DNA from: Gentiana macrophylla
Lineage: Eukaryota; Streptophyta; Magnoliopsida; Gentianales; Gentianaceae
Assembly (NCBI GenBank): GCA_026214975.1
Contig: JAOBSW010000928.1
Coordinates: forward strand, 142,774 to 206,773
Length of the DNA: 64,000 nucleotides
Direction: 5' to 3'
The translations under genes and the position numbers were made by a program. Shown one piece after another: positions 52,313 through 64,000 of the stretch; within the stretch, counting starts at the first letter, position 1, and each line of letters opens with the position of its first letter. The notes under the pieces were generated by a model. The model was given only the letters and a program-made list of their open reading frames with translations, was not told where the DNA came from and did not search any database.

Positions 52313-55300
52313 CTATTGGTTTTTCTTGTCTTGAGCATGGAACTTGAAAAACTGACGGAGCATTTTATGGACTTCTCCGTAACTCCGAGGTGCAGACACA
52401 AGATGCTCTTTAATCCATTGTGGGAGCTTGTTGGTAAGGTGATACGTGCCTCGTTTAGACGGATCAAATGTATACCGTGTGTCAACTAACAATATCGCTG
52501 CATAATCATTTATGTGCCGAATTCCCCTACCTAATAAAACACATGATTCAAACAATCAATTCACGAAAACAAAACATTTAGAAACAGCAGTAAGGCTTTT
52601 CACTACTCAAACATCTTAAATGGTATGTATATCATACAGAAGAAACATACCGATAGACTGGTTTACGGCTTTCATGCAAAGGTTTTCATAATATTGTCTT
52701 CCCCTGTGTTTACAACGTCTTAGGATGTCAAACCCATCATGGATTTCTCCGGCGTTCCTTTCACGTGTTGTAACATCATCTTTATGGTCAAAACCTTCAA
52801 TGTACTTGATCCTCTCCATTAGCTCTATATCTGAAGGGTTAGCATAAGGCAAACCAACCATAACTATGCATCGACCCATTCCGTCACTAAGGTTGATACC
52901 TTCTGATATCTTTCCACCTACAACAGCAAGGAGGACTGCACCAGAAGACGATTCGATTGTTTCTTTGTATTCCTTAAGGATAGCTTCCACTTCTGTATTC
53001 ATCCTAGGCTCTCTGAAAACGCGTTTCTTTTTCATGATTCTCCCAAGGATTCCAGACGCTTTCCATTGATCATAGACATTGTCTACATAATCGAATGATG
53101 AAAAGAAGACTACGATACCATGAGGAACCACCGACACCAAATTACAGAGCAATAGGCCTAGCTCTTCAACCTGTCAAAATCATAATCAAGAATATGGATT
53201 TCAAGCGTGTGTTCCAATTTCTTTTGTTTCAAACGTGTATTCAAAGTAAGTTGGACGCTATGTACTTGCCATGCTAGAAGAACTTCTTGAACTGTAGTTG
53301 AATTCAAATGATTGACCAGACGGCCCATTTGAAACTGCTAGTGGGAAAATATTTTCAGGAGGAACGATATGACCACACGAAAAGAAATGCATTCGAGCAG
53401 CCGGTAACCCTGGAAACAGACGCTCTTTCATTTCCTCTATAGGTTGCAAAGTTCCTCCGGCCAAGACAATTGCATGGGCTTCATCCAATATCTAGCAAAA
53501 ACCCACGTAAAGATGAAGAAACTGAACAACTAAAACTTGCTAAACCAGAGAGAGAAAAGAAAAAAAACGAAAAGTTACTGGAATAACCTCTGAAAATATC
53601 TTTTCCCCAGTGAGCATAACATATTTCAAGTACCCTCCTTGCTGACCAGAGTTTGCTTCCCGTGACCTTGAAATTATTATTCTTCCGTCACCGTCATTAT
53701 TTGTCAATAGCGATAACATACTAACAAGCGCTCTAAAACTGGACACGGTACTTCCATCATCAGTACTTCCATTGACACTATTCTCTTGCCTAACAACTTT
53801 CTCCCGTATCCACTGACCTGAAAGATCAGAAAGATAACCGCAAGATATAAGACTGACTTTGTAACAGAAATTGAGTTGCAAATGTGATGGGTCATAGAAA
53901 CCTGTACCTTGTGAATTATATGGCTTTCTTCAATATATTTCAGCAGTTTGTAAAGGTTTATGTTGTCGATGTTGAGGGAAAATAAGAACTCATTTATGGC
54001 CAAAGAAGATTCGAAAGGACCTTGATTTTCAACAGTTCTGCGTGAAGTACTAATGCTCTCCACAGCCTTCTCATTCGATATACTGTGTAGAAAAGCACGT
54101 GAGAAGATCATAAGAGTTTGAATATACCTCCTATTTCCAGGTCCTAAAAGGTTCCGGAATCGTTGGAAGTACTTTTCCAAGTGGTGGTGGACTTGTTGCA
54201 ACTGGATAAAGCAAACATCTGTGACCACTCTTCATTTTTAACATGTTTGACAATAAACATAATAACAAGCAAAAGTAATGAAAAGTATGCACAGACAGCA
54301 AACTATAATGTCTGTGTTTACAGTAAAAATTGTACTCTATGAAGCATTAAAAACATAATCTGCAAAGGGATGACATGATTTACCTGGGAAAGAGTGATTT
54401 TTGAATCATACATATGGATGAGCGAGTCAGCCAGATTATGGGCCTCATCTATAATGACAATGTTATTCTTCAAACTTATACCGAGTGATTCCCGTGATGA
54501 TTTTGAAAGAATTGATTGGTAGGGAAGAATCACAAGATCAGCAGTTGGGACCATGCTTCTAGAGCCATAATAAGGGCAAGTTCTAATGTGCGTCCAATGT
54601 TGACAAGATCTTCAATATCCAAAGGCCCTTCATGTGAAATCTCATGCTTAAATTGACGTTCTGTTTTTCGACTTCGTCGCATTGGGCATCCAGCAGAAGC
54701 CTTCGTTCTGCGGACACGTCTCCCACTACCCGTGCTCTACACACAAGTCAGATAAATTCAGAGCTGGGCACTAATGTATATAAAAGTACAACAGGAACAT
54801 ATGTATAGCTTTTATCTCCATTTCTCTCTCCCATTGTTCACTTTAACATTTGGGAAGAAGCGGTAACAAATCAAACAATGAACACTAGCATTTTCTCAAT
54901 TACATACTGAAAGGAAACCAGTTGCATGTACACTTACCGTCTTTTACAGGAGGACCCATTTCTCTTGTTCTTTTGAAGCTCCAGGCATCTCTCGTTTATC
55001 CAAGTTGGATTACCTAGCCGTGTAACCTCTGTCGAACATTCAGTTCACCCCTTAGGAAAAGCCATTCTAAAAGTGTCCAAGCTATCAAAAGAATGACACG
55101 ATTAAGGAAACAAATTTGCCAAAAGCGAGATAATGATAAATGTACCATCATTGATGCAGAAATTTTTCCTAGAACCCAAGCTAATGGCTTTCACTTCAGT
55201 AGCAAATTTAGTCTTCTTCAACTCTGTTATGAATTGTGAAAGTTGTGAATGAGTTCGACTGCAAAAAAATATCTTCAATCCGGCCTCTTTTTCCTCCTCC

Positions 55301-56349
55301 TCCTCCCAACGTAAATCTTCTTCTTCCTCGCTTGATGAATCAGCAGAAGCTCTGCTACTAATCCTCTTCTTCAGAAGTATATCATCCTCCTCTTCACTCT
55401 GATAGTCCTCAACCAGAAACTCATTATCATTCATCTCCTCTGTGCCTCCATCTTTTACTTTTGAAATTCCTGCCTTCTCATTAGTTAATACATCCTCTTC
55501 TTCTACTTCACCACGATTAACTAGATCTTTAACACCACCCGAGCTCCCTCCTTTGCTACTTAATTTCTTGGATGGCAATACAACATTTTTCTTCTTTGGC
55601 AATTCACATTCTTTGCTCACAACAAAATTCCTCATCCACTCTGGTTCATCGTATGAACCCTCCTGACCCTCACGCTCAAAATTCAGATTCAAATTAGACG
55701 CTTTATTGGGCTCAGACTTTTGCTGCTTTTTATCAAGTAGCCATTGCAGAGCACTGCATATTATGCTTAAGGTTTTGCCTGTTCCTGCAATCAACAACTC
55801 AATCCAATTTGCAAAAACTACATCAGAAGGAAAGACAATAAAAAGAAAAATAAGCTGTTAATTATTTATAAGCTGTGAATTTCCAACTCTTTATCAGCTA
55901 AGTATGTGACCTCTTTACGGTTTACAGGGATATGGTAATTCAAGGCCTTTCTACAATTAACAAATTCTACAAAATCAAATTGCCTAGGTCTTAAAATGGT
56001 CTGAGTATCACAAGTAAAGAAAATTGAGCTAAACTCTTTGTGCTGCATAGATTGAGTGTCATTTTTCATCCCACAAAACTCGAATTCGAGACCATCAAAA
56101 GGAAGTGGAATATTAAACTGCAAATGCTTAGTCAACTCAACTAGATAGTACAATAGACGAGTTCAAAGAAGGGGATTTACCAGTGGGGCTTTCCAGAATA
56201 GAGACTCCGCCTTTCTCAAGTGATTGATAGAGTGCATTCATGAAATCGATCTGAATTTGGTAGGGTTCATATGGAAATGCGGCAAATCGTGCATCGGCGC
56301 CTTTTTCTTCCATTCTTTTGGATTCGAGCCGTCTCCTACTCAGCTCCAA
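52313..56349 (-). CDS. DDX11: DDX11/CHL1-type iron-sulfur DNA helicase
   Basis: Nine exons on the minus strand: 56313-56181, 55784-55146, 55028-54938, 54725-54384, 54201-53908, 53812-53588, 53491-53270, 53170-52651, 52530-52313. The ATG at 56313 ([20 protein letters not shown]) fits relatives; 56349 is an alternative. Motifs in order: SPTG|GTGKT (Walker A across intron 1), CSRTHSQL, four Fe-S cysteines (NFCIND, ERCLEL, AGCPM, TCPYYG), [31 protein letters not shown] and QSIGRGIRH. These identify the FANCJ/XPD-like helicase DDX11 (yeast Chl1), which acts in sister-chromatid cohesion and repair in the nucleus. About 894 codons, as expected. Exon lengths keep phase except exon 4, one base short near 54587 (before TCPYYG). 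Exon 6 either uses a TCAG|TGG acceptor or has lost one base. Intron 7 appears to start with GC (ATG|GCAAGT). An acidic insert lies in exon 2. Confidence 0.9.
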
Positions 56350-56863
56350 CAGCAGTTCAATTCAATGGGTATTAATCAATTTTATGAGCTGAATATAAAA
56401 CTTGAAGTTGGCTTGGCTGCGTTTCGCGCGCAAATACACGACTAAAATTGAAATGTTGTCTTAGGGTAATTTTGTTATTAGTAAAAATGAACCTTTTATC
56501 CCTCTTTAAAAAAAAAATGAACCTTTTATCCTAAAAATTAGTTTTAGCTTTAGTTTTAGTAGAGAAAAAAAAAAACAACAACAACAACAAAGCTGAAACT
56601 TCAAAATCACAAGTCATATCCTAAATCTGGGATAATTGTTTTCAAGGATTTGGTAGCAGTATGCAAAATGAAGACGTAGTTTCCTATTGGAGAAGAAAAT
56701 GGACGAGGGATCTTTATTTAAATTTTTGTTTGTTATTTGCAAAACTGGCTGGGACAGTTGAGTTGAGTTGAGGTTGTTGCCGCCATTGCCACATGGCCAC
56801 CATTGATAATGATTGTTGTTGAGACTGTTGAGTGAAAGAATTAAATTCTCCCAACCTAAAATT
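56350..56863. promoter_or_regulatory. Bidirectional promoter region between DDX11 and AAE13
   Basis: About 0.5 kb separates the start codons of two divergent genes (helicase ATG at 56349 or 56313, synthetase ATG at 56864). It holds A-rich tracts and a short direct repeat AATGAACCTTTTATCC (56486 and 56517). No clear TATA box was assigned. Both transcripts must start here, so regulation may be shared. Confidence 0.6.
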
Positions 56864-59800
56864 ATGAGCGCATTAAAACAACCGGTCTTCAATTTCCATC
56901 GCCATACCCGTTTCCTATTCACTACTACTACTACTACTTATTGTCTTCGGCGACCCACATGCTCTTTGTCTTCATTCTCTTTTTACTCCAAACCCCGTAG
57001 CTTTTCCTCCTCCTCCTCTTCATCCTCTGTTTCTTCCGGTGAGTTTTTTTTATGTTTTAGAATGTTCTTCTTTTCGATTTTTTTCTGTTCAGTTTTCATA
57101 TTGTATTTGATGTGAATCTATGAGATAAATGGAGGCTATGATGTGCTGTTTTTTTTTTTTTTTTGGGTTTTTTTATCTCATAAAAATAAGAATGGGAAAT
57201 TTAGTGATCAACGAATGGTACTTATAAAATTCATAATGTATCCAATTGAGCTTGAATTATGCGACTGATATACTCCTAGAATGCTTGTCTTGTTTTCATT
57301 TTGTTGAATTACTTTACTTTTTTTGAGCTGCATTAGGCTTTAGTTAGCTGAGGAGTGGAAAATAAATTGCTGTTTAGTTGATGTGATTGTGCAGTTTGAT
57401 AATTTTTGCTGCTATATGTCATCTTTAGCAAGAATATACGAGATTCCAAAATATAAAAAAAAAAAAAAAAAATGCTCATTTATCTAAATTCCTTGACAAT
57501 TCTTGCTGATTTATCTAAATTCCTTGAAAATTCTTGGTATATGAATTAGCTGGGTCTTGAACAAGGGTTCGGATCAAAGTAATGGTGGTCGGTGTCTTTT
57601 GTTTGTAGTTTGGTGACAGCGTCTCCAACGGCATTTTAAAATCATTTGTTCTTGACAAACCTCTCTGCGAATTAGGCTATTTACACTATGAATTTACAAT
57701 GTGCACAGCTTAATTGTGGAAAATAAGCTTTTTTTTATTGTGCCGTTAGAATGAGCCATCTAATCCTTTAGCTAACCATGCTTTCCTGAACCACTGGATT
57801 GTTCATTTCCATTGGTTATATATTGCAAGATATCTTTAGTTAACATGCAAATTTAGGTGTATAAATACGTGCTACCTCGCTTTCTTTCGTTTCTTTCCTG
57901 TTATGGTACTTGGCTCATATAACAGTAGTCCTGATCTTTGTTCTCTATTTACCGCACTTTGCAGTCTCATATATTGGTATCTTAATGGAGATCGCTAAGG
58001 CCATTGCAGGCAAGGATTCTTCAAATCTGAAGAGTATTGCCATAAGAGCTGAACAGAAAAGCTATACATACCATGAAATCATCTCATCTGCTCATAAGTT
58101 ATCAGCTCTGCTTTGTGGCGGGGATACAAAAAATGTGAGTTTTTGAAATTCGCAAATTAGACTTATTGTACTCAATATTATCAAATTGGAACACTTTATC
58201 TCACTCAAATTGTTTCTGTAATTTAGAAAAGGAAGTGCTGTAGTAGGCTGCTATTTGCAATATGGAAATTTGATGCTGCTATTTCTGCATTGTTACATAC
58301 TCCTTATCAATTCATTATTTCCTTTGCTAATATGCATGTTATTTCACAGGAAGGTGATATCAGCAAACAAAAGCATCTCGGTGGAACTCGGATAGGTGTT
58401 GTAGCTAAACCTTGTGCCGAGTTTGTGGCAGCAATACTTGGTACTTGGCTCAGTGGGGCTGTGGCAGTTCCTCTTGCCCTCAGCTATCCAGAAGCTGAGC
58501 TATTGCATGTGATGAATGACTCGGTTGGCTTGTTGAATCTTGAATGATCTTCTTGCAGTTGAACTCTTTCTCTATTTACTTTCTCAATTCAAAGTTTCTT
58601 TTGCCATAGATACATTATTATATCAATTTAAAAGCTAAAAACGGTTAGGAAGAAGTTTGATTTATGCATACGTCTTAACACGCCACCTCACATCTTGGCT
58701 TTATAACACATGGTCAAGAAGCAACAACAGTAGTAATGCATGATGTCCTTTTTTTTTTGAGGGACGATGTCCTAATTTGATACCATAATTTATACTTGTA
58801 TACGTTCTAATTCTGACACCTATCTTGGAAGGTGACTTTTTTATATATTTTTATGTATTCCTAATTTCTTGTAAGTAAATTCTCGATAGATGTTTCGGGA
58901 GTAAATGTAATTAATAACTTATCCATCTTTTCTATTAAAAAGGAGCTAACGGTGATTTACGAATTGCACTTGCATACTGGAACCTATGAGTTAACAGGCC
59001 ATAGGAATATTTTATTCAGTATTGATACGGATAGAACCAACGCTATGTTGTTTGATAGTTAATGGACCTTCATTTACTCCCTAAAAATGGTGCACCTTGC
59101 TGGAGGACGGTCACACTCATTTCTATCCTATAGATATTTATACAATTTCCTCCAAGAATAAATTGAAGTAGTAATATCTTTAGCCACTCCATCTGTTGGT
59201 TTTTTCCTTTATCATGGAATTACTATCTTATCATCATTCTAATGCTCAGGGCGTGTCGAAGATTTTGACTACCAAGGATCATCAGGAACTCATGGGAAAT
59301 GTTGCAGCTAAATCTTCAGCTCAGCTGTCTCTAATTCCTCCTGTTCGAGCATATCAGAGTCAGCTGAGCATAATCAATCACAAAATGGAGAAGTGGATGT
59401 TAATTTCAGCTTTGCAGGAACTGTAAACCTCTCTGAGATAGCAGGTTCATATCTTTGGCTTTGCATAAGTTTCATGCAATAAGTATCTAATGCAATTCTT
59501 GTTGTTTCTGCTAAATATTACTATATCATGCAGATGATGACCCGGCATTGATATTATACACCAGTGGCACTCTGGGTAAGCCAAAAGGAGTTGTTCACAC
59601 TCATAAAAGCATCTTATCACAGGTAATGCTGGATTTCATATGTCATGATTTTGGTGCTAATTTATGAACTTATTTGCTAGCACAAGTATCCCCGTCGGTC
59701 TCCTGCACCAGTATATTTTTGATTAGGCATAGTTTGTATTGTTGTGTAGGAGTTTTCCTGTTCCTGTTCCTCTGTATTCAACAGTCAATTGCTTTTTATT

Positions 59801-62800
59801 GAATAAAAAGCGTTAATTACCAACCTCTGTACAGTTGGAGTACGAGGTTCCCTTGAATTAGGAAATCAGTTTGCTGGTATGGCAAGTTGAATATCTTCGA
59901 TGCACAAACAATTGAAATCCTTTGGTATCCTGAGTTTATTATACTCTAATTAGCATTGCTAATTTATTGCGTAGTACCTGCCTTAGTTGTATTCATATCA
60001 CTTTGCTTTTATTTGTATCTTATTTAAACTTTTGCTACTATTTTAGGTTCAAATATTGGCAACTGCTTGGGAATACTCATCAAGTGATCAATTTTTGCAC
60101 TGCCTACCTCTGCATCATATCCTTATATTTCATTTGAAGAAATGCTACCTTCATACCTATTGTAGTTCTCGTCTTTCCCTGAGCTGTAGGTAATGCGTGA
60201 TTCCCTAACTTTAACCAACATGTGCATGGACTTTTCAATGCTTTGCTGGCACCTCTCTATGCAGGTTCTGCGGTAAGTTTTCGATGTCTATTTTAATGTC
60301 TTTGCTACCGAACTTGAATCTTGTTCATAGATGTCTGCCAGCTTTCAAGTTTCTATTTGAATTCAGAACTTTTAATGAGTTTGATTGATTATCTTTCCTA
60401 GGTCGAATTTATGCCAAAATTCAGTGTGAGTGGGATTTGGCAGCGATGGCGTGAATCATGTCCCGGAAAGGGGACTAAAGCTGATGATGCCATAACGGTG
60501 TTCACAGGAGTAAGTCCCATTGTCATATCTTATTTCATGCAAATATGGATGCTGTAACATCATTTGTTGATTATGTAAATGTTTATTTTTACTCAGCCGG
60601 GAGTCCCAAGAGTAAACTGTTGATGAACTTCCTCTAATTACTCTTGGTGCCCATTAGGTTGTAAGAGAACATGCTATACTTTAAACAGCGCAATTATTGT
60701 TTGGGTTTCCCTTCTTTAGGTTCCGACTATGTATACCCGATTAATTCAAGGCTATGAAGCAATGGACCCTAAGTTACAAGCTCCCTCTGCTTCTGCAGCA
60801 AGTCAATTACGTCTCATGGTACTTCACTTGCAATTAAGTTATCATGCTAAATGCCCCTTGAGAAATTCTTGCTGTAATCTGATTCTCTTTACAGATGTGT
60901 GGCTCCTCGGCACTCCCCCTACCAGTAATGCAGCAGTGGGAAACCATCACGGACATCGTCTGCTGGAGCGCTATGGAATGACCGAGGTTGGTGCACTCTT
61001 TTTACCGAGTTTGTTCTTCATGCTCTTTTCTAGTAATGGAGCTCTGATACAACTCTCCTGTAAAATTAATGATTTGATTTTGACAGTTTGTCATGGCTAT
61101 TTCTAATCCTATCAGTGGTGATAGAAAGGGTGGTACGGTGGGCAAGCCGTTACCTGGTGTGCAGGTCTGAAGATATTCTTAATTGTCTTTCATTATTGAA
61201 GGGAGTGTGAGAATATTTAGCGCATATGATAAGCATTACTCTAAAATGCCTTGCTGATTGCGTCATGGATATGTTAACTCCTTACAATAATCTTCTTGTC
61301 CTTTTGCAGGCCAAAATTCTGGCAGATGATGCAACAGGAGTCGGTGAACTCTGTATCAAGAGCCCTTCATTGTTCAAGGGGTACTGGAAGCTTCCTGAGG
61401 TGCTTCAAATTAAAATTATGTTTTCAGAACCTGACTGCCCCTAAAATTTAGATATCTTAACGGTGTCTCATGGCACTCCTATGGTGTATGTCAGATAACT
61501 GCGGAATCATTTATTGATGGCTTCTTTAAGACTGGAGATGCTGTTAGACTGGATGAAGATGGTTATTACATCATTTTGGGACGTAAGGATTTCAAAATTT
61601 TACTATTTTTTCATAGCTTTTTTATTTGACTTGAAGTTTTATTATGCTCTAAAGAAGTATTTGTGATTGTTCCAGAAGAAATGAAACAAAAGATATGGTA
61701 GTTGATGTATAGATGATGAAACCTTCGTTAGCAATAGCATCACATAACGTACTGAATCTGATACAAAATCTTAAGTAGTAATCTTTGGAATTGCGCCCCG
61801 TTGCCTTTAAGAGGATAGGGTGCCCTGATGCATTAGACAAATAGCTGTCCCAAAAGTTTGATGTATAACCACTTTAGTACCACAATTTATTTTTTTTGAA
61901 GAGTAGTACCACAATTAATATTCTCAATCTATTTGATGTAACATAGGAGGAGAGCATTGGCGCGTAGGAAAAATTGTTGCCATGTGACCAAAGGTCGTGG
62001 CTTTAAGCCGTGAGAACATTCTCTTATATCAAATTCTTTTCCCCTATAGAAATACAAGGTAATGCGGCGCAAAACAAGCCTGATTGACCCCTTTTCCCAG
62101 ACGATGCATAACTGAAATGCTTCAATACCGGGCTGCCCTTTTTTTTTAGTTTGATGTAACATGAACACATGGTTAATCAAGTTAATTTTTTCCCTTGGGG
62201 AAAAATTCTGAATATATAAAACTAGCGTGAGTTTAGAAACGTGCAATATAGCTTTGTGTTATCGTTTCATCTGAATAGGAATACTGTGTTTTATCAGGCA
62301 CAAACGCAGATATAATGAAGGTTGGTGGATACAAGTTGTCTGCACTGGAGATTGAAGCAGTTCTGTTAGAGGTTTCTCCTTGTCCTAAGCTCTTTATGCT
62401 TCCACAGAGAAATTATCTACTAGGGTATTTTTATATTATCATTGTTGTTAAAATTCTAATGAGGAAGAAGTCGATCAAACTGTTGACAGCATCCAGTAAT
62501 ATCTGAATGCTGTGTTTTGGGTCTACTGGACAAAGACTACGGCGAAGCGGTGTGTGCCATAGTTGTTCCAGAGGCAGGGGTGAAAAGCAAAAGGCAGGAA
62601 GAGTTGAAGCCGGCACTCACCTTGCAGGAACTCTCCAGTTGGGCTAAAGAGAAACTTGCACCATACAAGGTTGGGTTACCATCTAACTCCTGCCTGCCTT
62701 TGTGAATGATCCCGTATGCCCCCTCCAATTTAATTTCAACACCCACCCCATTTTTTCATCTCCCTCACTTTTGTTCCAACAAATATGCAACACCGGATGC

Positions 62801-63241
62801 ATTCCAAACAATTATTTTCACCTGAATTCTCTTTTATTGAACAAGAATAAAATACAGAATATCTCATAATATAAACAGAGACCCGGCCCTAATCTCTTAA
62901 AGAATGAAGATGAAAGCCATTAGCTTAAACTTGTTCTTGGAAATATGTGAATGTTGTGATGATATCACATTGTTATCAACTTACCTTATCTTGGAATGCT
63001 TGGAACTCTGCAGATACCTACCCGCTTATTATTATGGGACTCATTGCCACGTAACGCAATGGGAAAAGTGAGTATTTATTAATGCCTTCCTAGTCTGTTG
63101 TATGAAGCGTTTTGAAATATATATAATTGTGATTTATTTTATCAGTAAGTCTACTAAAGCTATAATAGAAAACTGCTGACATTGTGGAATTTTCAGGTGA
63201 ACAAGAAGGACCTGAAGAGAAAGCTTTCCAGCTCCGATTGA
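56864..63241 (+). CDS. AAE13: AAE13-type malonyl-CoA synthetase (acyl-activating enzyme)
   Basis: Seventeen exons: 56864-57038, 57965-58134, 58350-58523, 59250-59444, 59534-59622, 60047-60116, 60220-60272, 60402-60509, 60720-60818, 60895-60986, 61087-61164, 61310-61399, 61495-61582, 62298-62371, 62490-62669, 63014-63067, 63197-63241; about 611 codons. Motifs: [34 protein letters not shown] (AMP/P-loop), [84 protein letters not shown] and [11 protein letters not shown] (catalytic Lys). The wording is that of plant AAE13, which joins malonate to CoA. Exon 1 (S/T/R-rich, no acids for 58 residues) looks like a mitochondrial targeting peptide; an internal ATG in exon 2 ([11 protein letters not shown]) could give a cytosolic form. 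Exons 4 (near 59352) and 10 (near 60951) are each one base short of frame. The P-loop has Leu where relatives have Thr. Confidence 0.93.
60117..60219 (+). other. Probable U12-type AT-AC intron in AAE13
   Basis: Only an intron starting ATATCCTTAT and ending TTAACCAAC joins the flanking exons into [12 protein letters not shown]. The 5' end matches the U12 AT-AC donor consensus ATATCCTT; a branch-like TTCCCTAAC lies about 11 bases before the AC end (consensus TTCCTTAAC). The length is 103 bases. No GT-AG alternative gives the conserved residues in frame. Confidence 0.82.
61945..62149 (+). mobile_element. Au/TS-like SINE in AAE13 intron 13
   Basis: Flanked by a 13-bp duplication TTTGATGTAACAT (61932-61944 and 62150-62162). 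The interior holds GCGCGTAGGAAAAATTGTTG, CCATGTGACCAAAGGTCGTG, a degenerate pol III B box (GGTCGTGGCTTTAAGCC), and ends CCGGGCTGCCC plus a T run. These words are those of the Au/TS family of plant tRNA-derived SINEs. It lies in the same direction as the gene, within the longest late intron. Confidence 0.88.
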
Positions 63242-64000
63242 AAACAAATCATAATAAGCTGCTGAGGTTTTCTTTTTTGTAGTATAATGAAAAATCCACC
63301 ACAAATTGGCAAGCCAAGCAGATGAGATGAGGAGCCGATGCAATTAATAAATAGGCAATTGTTTATAATATAATATATTAGAACAATAAATAATAAGGTC
63401 AATAAACTTTGTATTGTCTTGTCTTATCATGGCTATGAAGCATGCATTCTTTTTAGTGCCTAATTAGTGATCTCCATTTTTTTTTTTTTTTCTTTCGAGA
63501 TCACTAATTTGGCTGCGGTGGTTGCTAGTGAAACCAGGATTGCAGCTCTCGTAGAGCTATGAGGCATTTGAAAAACGATGCAAGCTTCATTGCCGTGCTA
63601 AGACCTTGCAAACTTAATTAGATGTTTGATAGGCGGAGAGAAAAAAAAAAAAAAAAAGGGTTTGATTTTGTAGGCTAGTAATATAATAAAATTCCTTCTG
63701 TATTATTATATCATTTGGTAATTTGTTTGTTTTTGTGGCAAATTTGAAAACAATCATTTCATATGCATCCGCATCACTTATCAATACTTGGTTATCATTT
63801 AAAATCGTCACTTTTTATTAAATCCATTGAATTTCATGAGTTGAGGTTCACTACTCCGGCTAGCTTGTTTTAACTCCCATCGACCTGAATCAATATTCTG
63901 TTATTGTATTCTTATTAAATCACATAGAGTTGAATTAATAATTCTGTTATTGTATTCTTGAAATGAAGAATGTACAGTGGATGATACCGATTCTTAATTT
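63242..64000. other. 3' flank of AAE13 and intergenic DNA
   Basis: No gene seen. The AAE13 3' untranslated region should lie in the first few hundred bases (AATAAATAATAAGG near 63385 could be a polyadenylation signal). ATTCTGTTATTGTATTCTT is directly repeated at 63894 and 63940. T and A runs at 63479 and 63641. Confidence 0.4.

Noticed and set aside
55866..56153. 95-codon minus-strand frame between exons 1 and 2 of the helicase gene
   Set aside because: It lies wholly within intron 1, whose splice sites give the conserved SPTGTGKT in frame; the peptide has no recognised homology.
61649..62246. Minus-strand frames inside AAE13 intron 13
   Set aside because: One is intronic sequence, the other is antisense to the SINE.

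Overview
The window is nuclear DNA of a flowering plant, most likely a eudicot. It holds two intron-rich housekeeping genes (a DDX11/CHL1-type helicase and an AAE13-type malonyl-CoA synthetase), LTR retrotransposons, a Helitron and several MITEs, a SINE, a phytosulfokine-receptor-like kinase fragment, a histone H2B fragment, and AT-rich intergenic DNA. No RNA genes, bacterial features or CRISPR arrays were seen. Species cannot be named from the sequence.

Layout. 1-6662: an Athila-type Ty3/gypsy element on the minus strand, cut by the left window edge (integrase, RNase H, RT, protease, gag, primer-binding site, 5' LTR). 7550-13082: a broken autonomous Helitron on the minus strand with an RPA-like OB-fold gene, Rep and Pif1 helicase. 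14210-14907: a dead receptor-kinase fragment. 16841-22292: three members (A, B, C) of a tandem family of small multi-pass membrane proteins with a C-terminal domain that resembles LEA_2/NHL proteins. 22700-26180: short repeats, an RLK scrap and an H2B relic split by a Mutator-like MITE and followed by a Harbinger-like MITE. 26466-35526: a Copia element with nearly identical 199-bp LTRs and an Athila-like element nested inside it. 36420-38400: a minisatellite. 39190-51694: more of the membrane-protein family (D, partial F, E, G), partly a roughly 2-kb segmental duplication, hit by a foldback element, a hAT MITE, a degenerate Copia element and a solo LTR. 52313-63241: the DDX11-like helicase (minus) and AAE13-like synthetase (plus), head to head with about 0.5 kb between their start codons.

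The two housekeeping genes are the only clearly constrained loci. Both show intact exon/intron structure, including a probable U12-type AT-AC intron in the synthetase, but each has one or more single-base gaps, mostly where a base is missing from a short run. The Copia element has similar lesions although its LTRs are about 99% identical. Some apparent pseudogenization may therefore be assembly indels, and this should be resolved before calling genes dead. The most novel biology is the membrane-protein family: at least seven loci in 35 kb, sharing a promoter block and a conserved C-P-Y-L-P-R-I-Q-I-Q signature, and being duplicated and destroyed by transposons at the same time.
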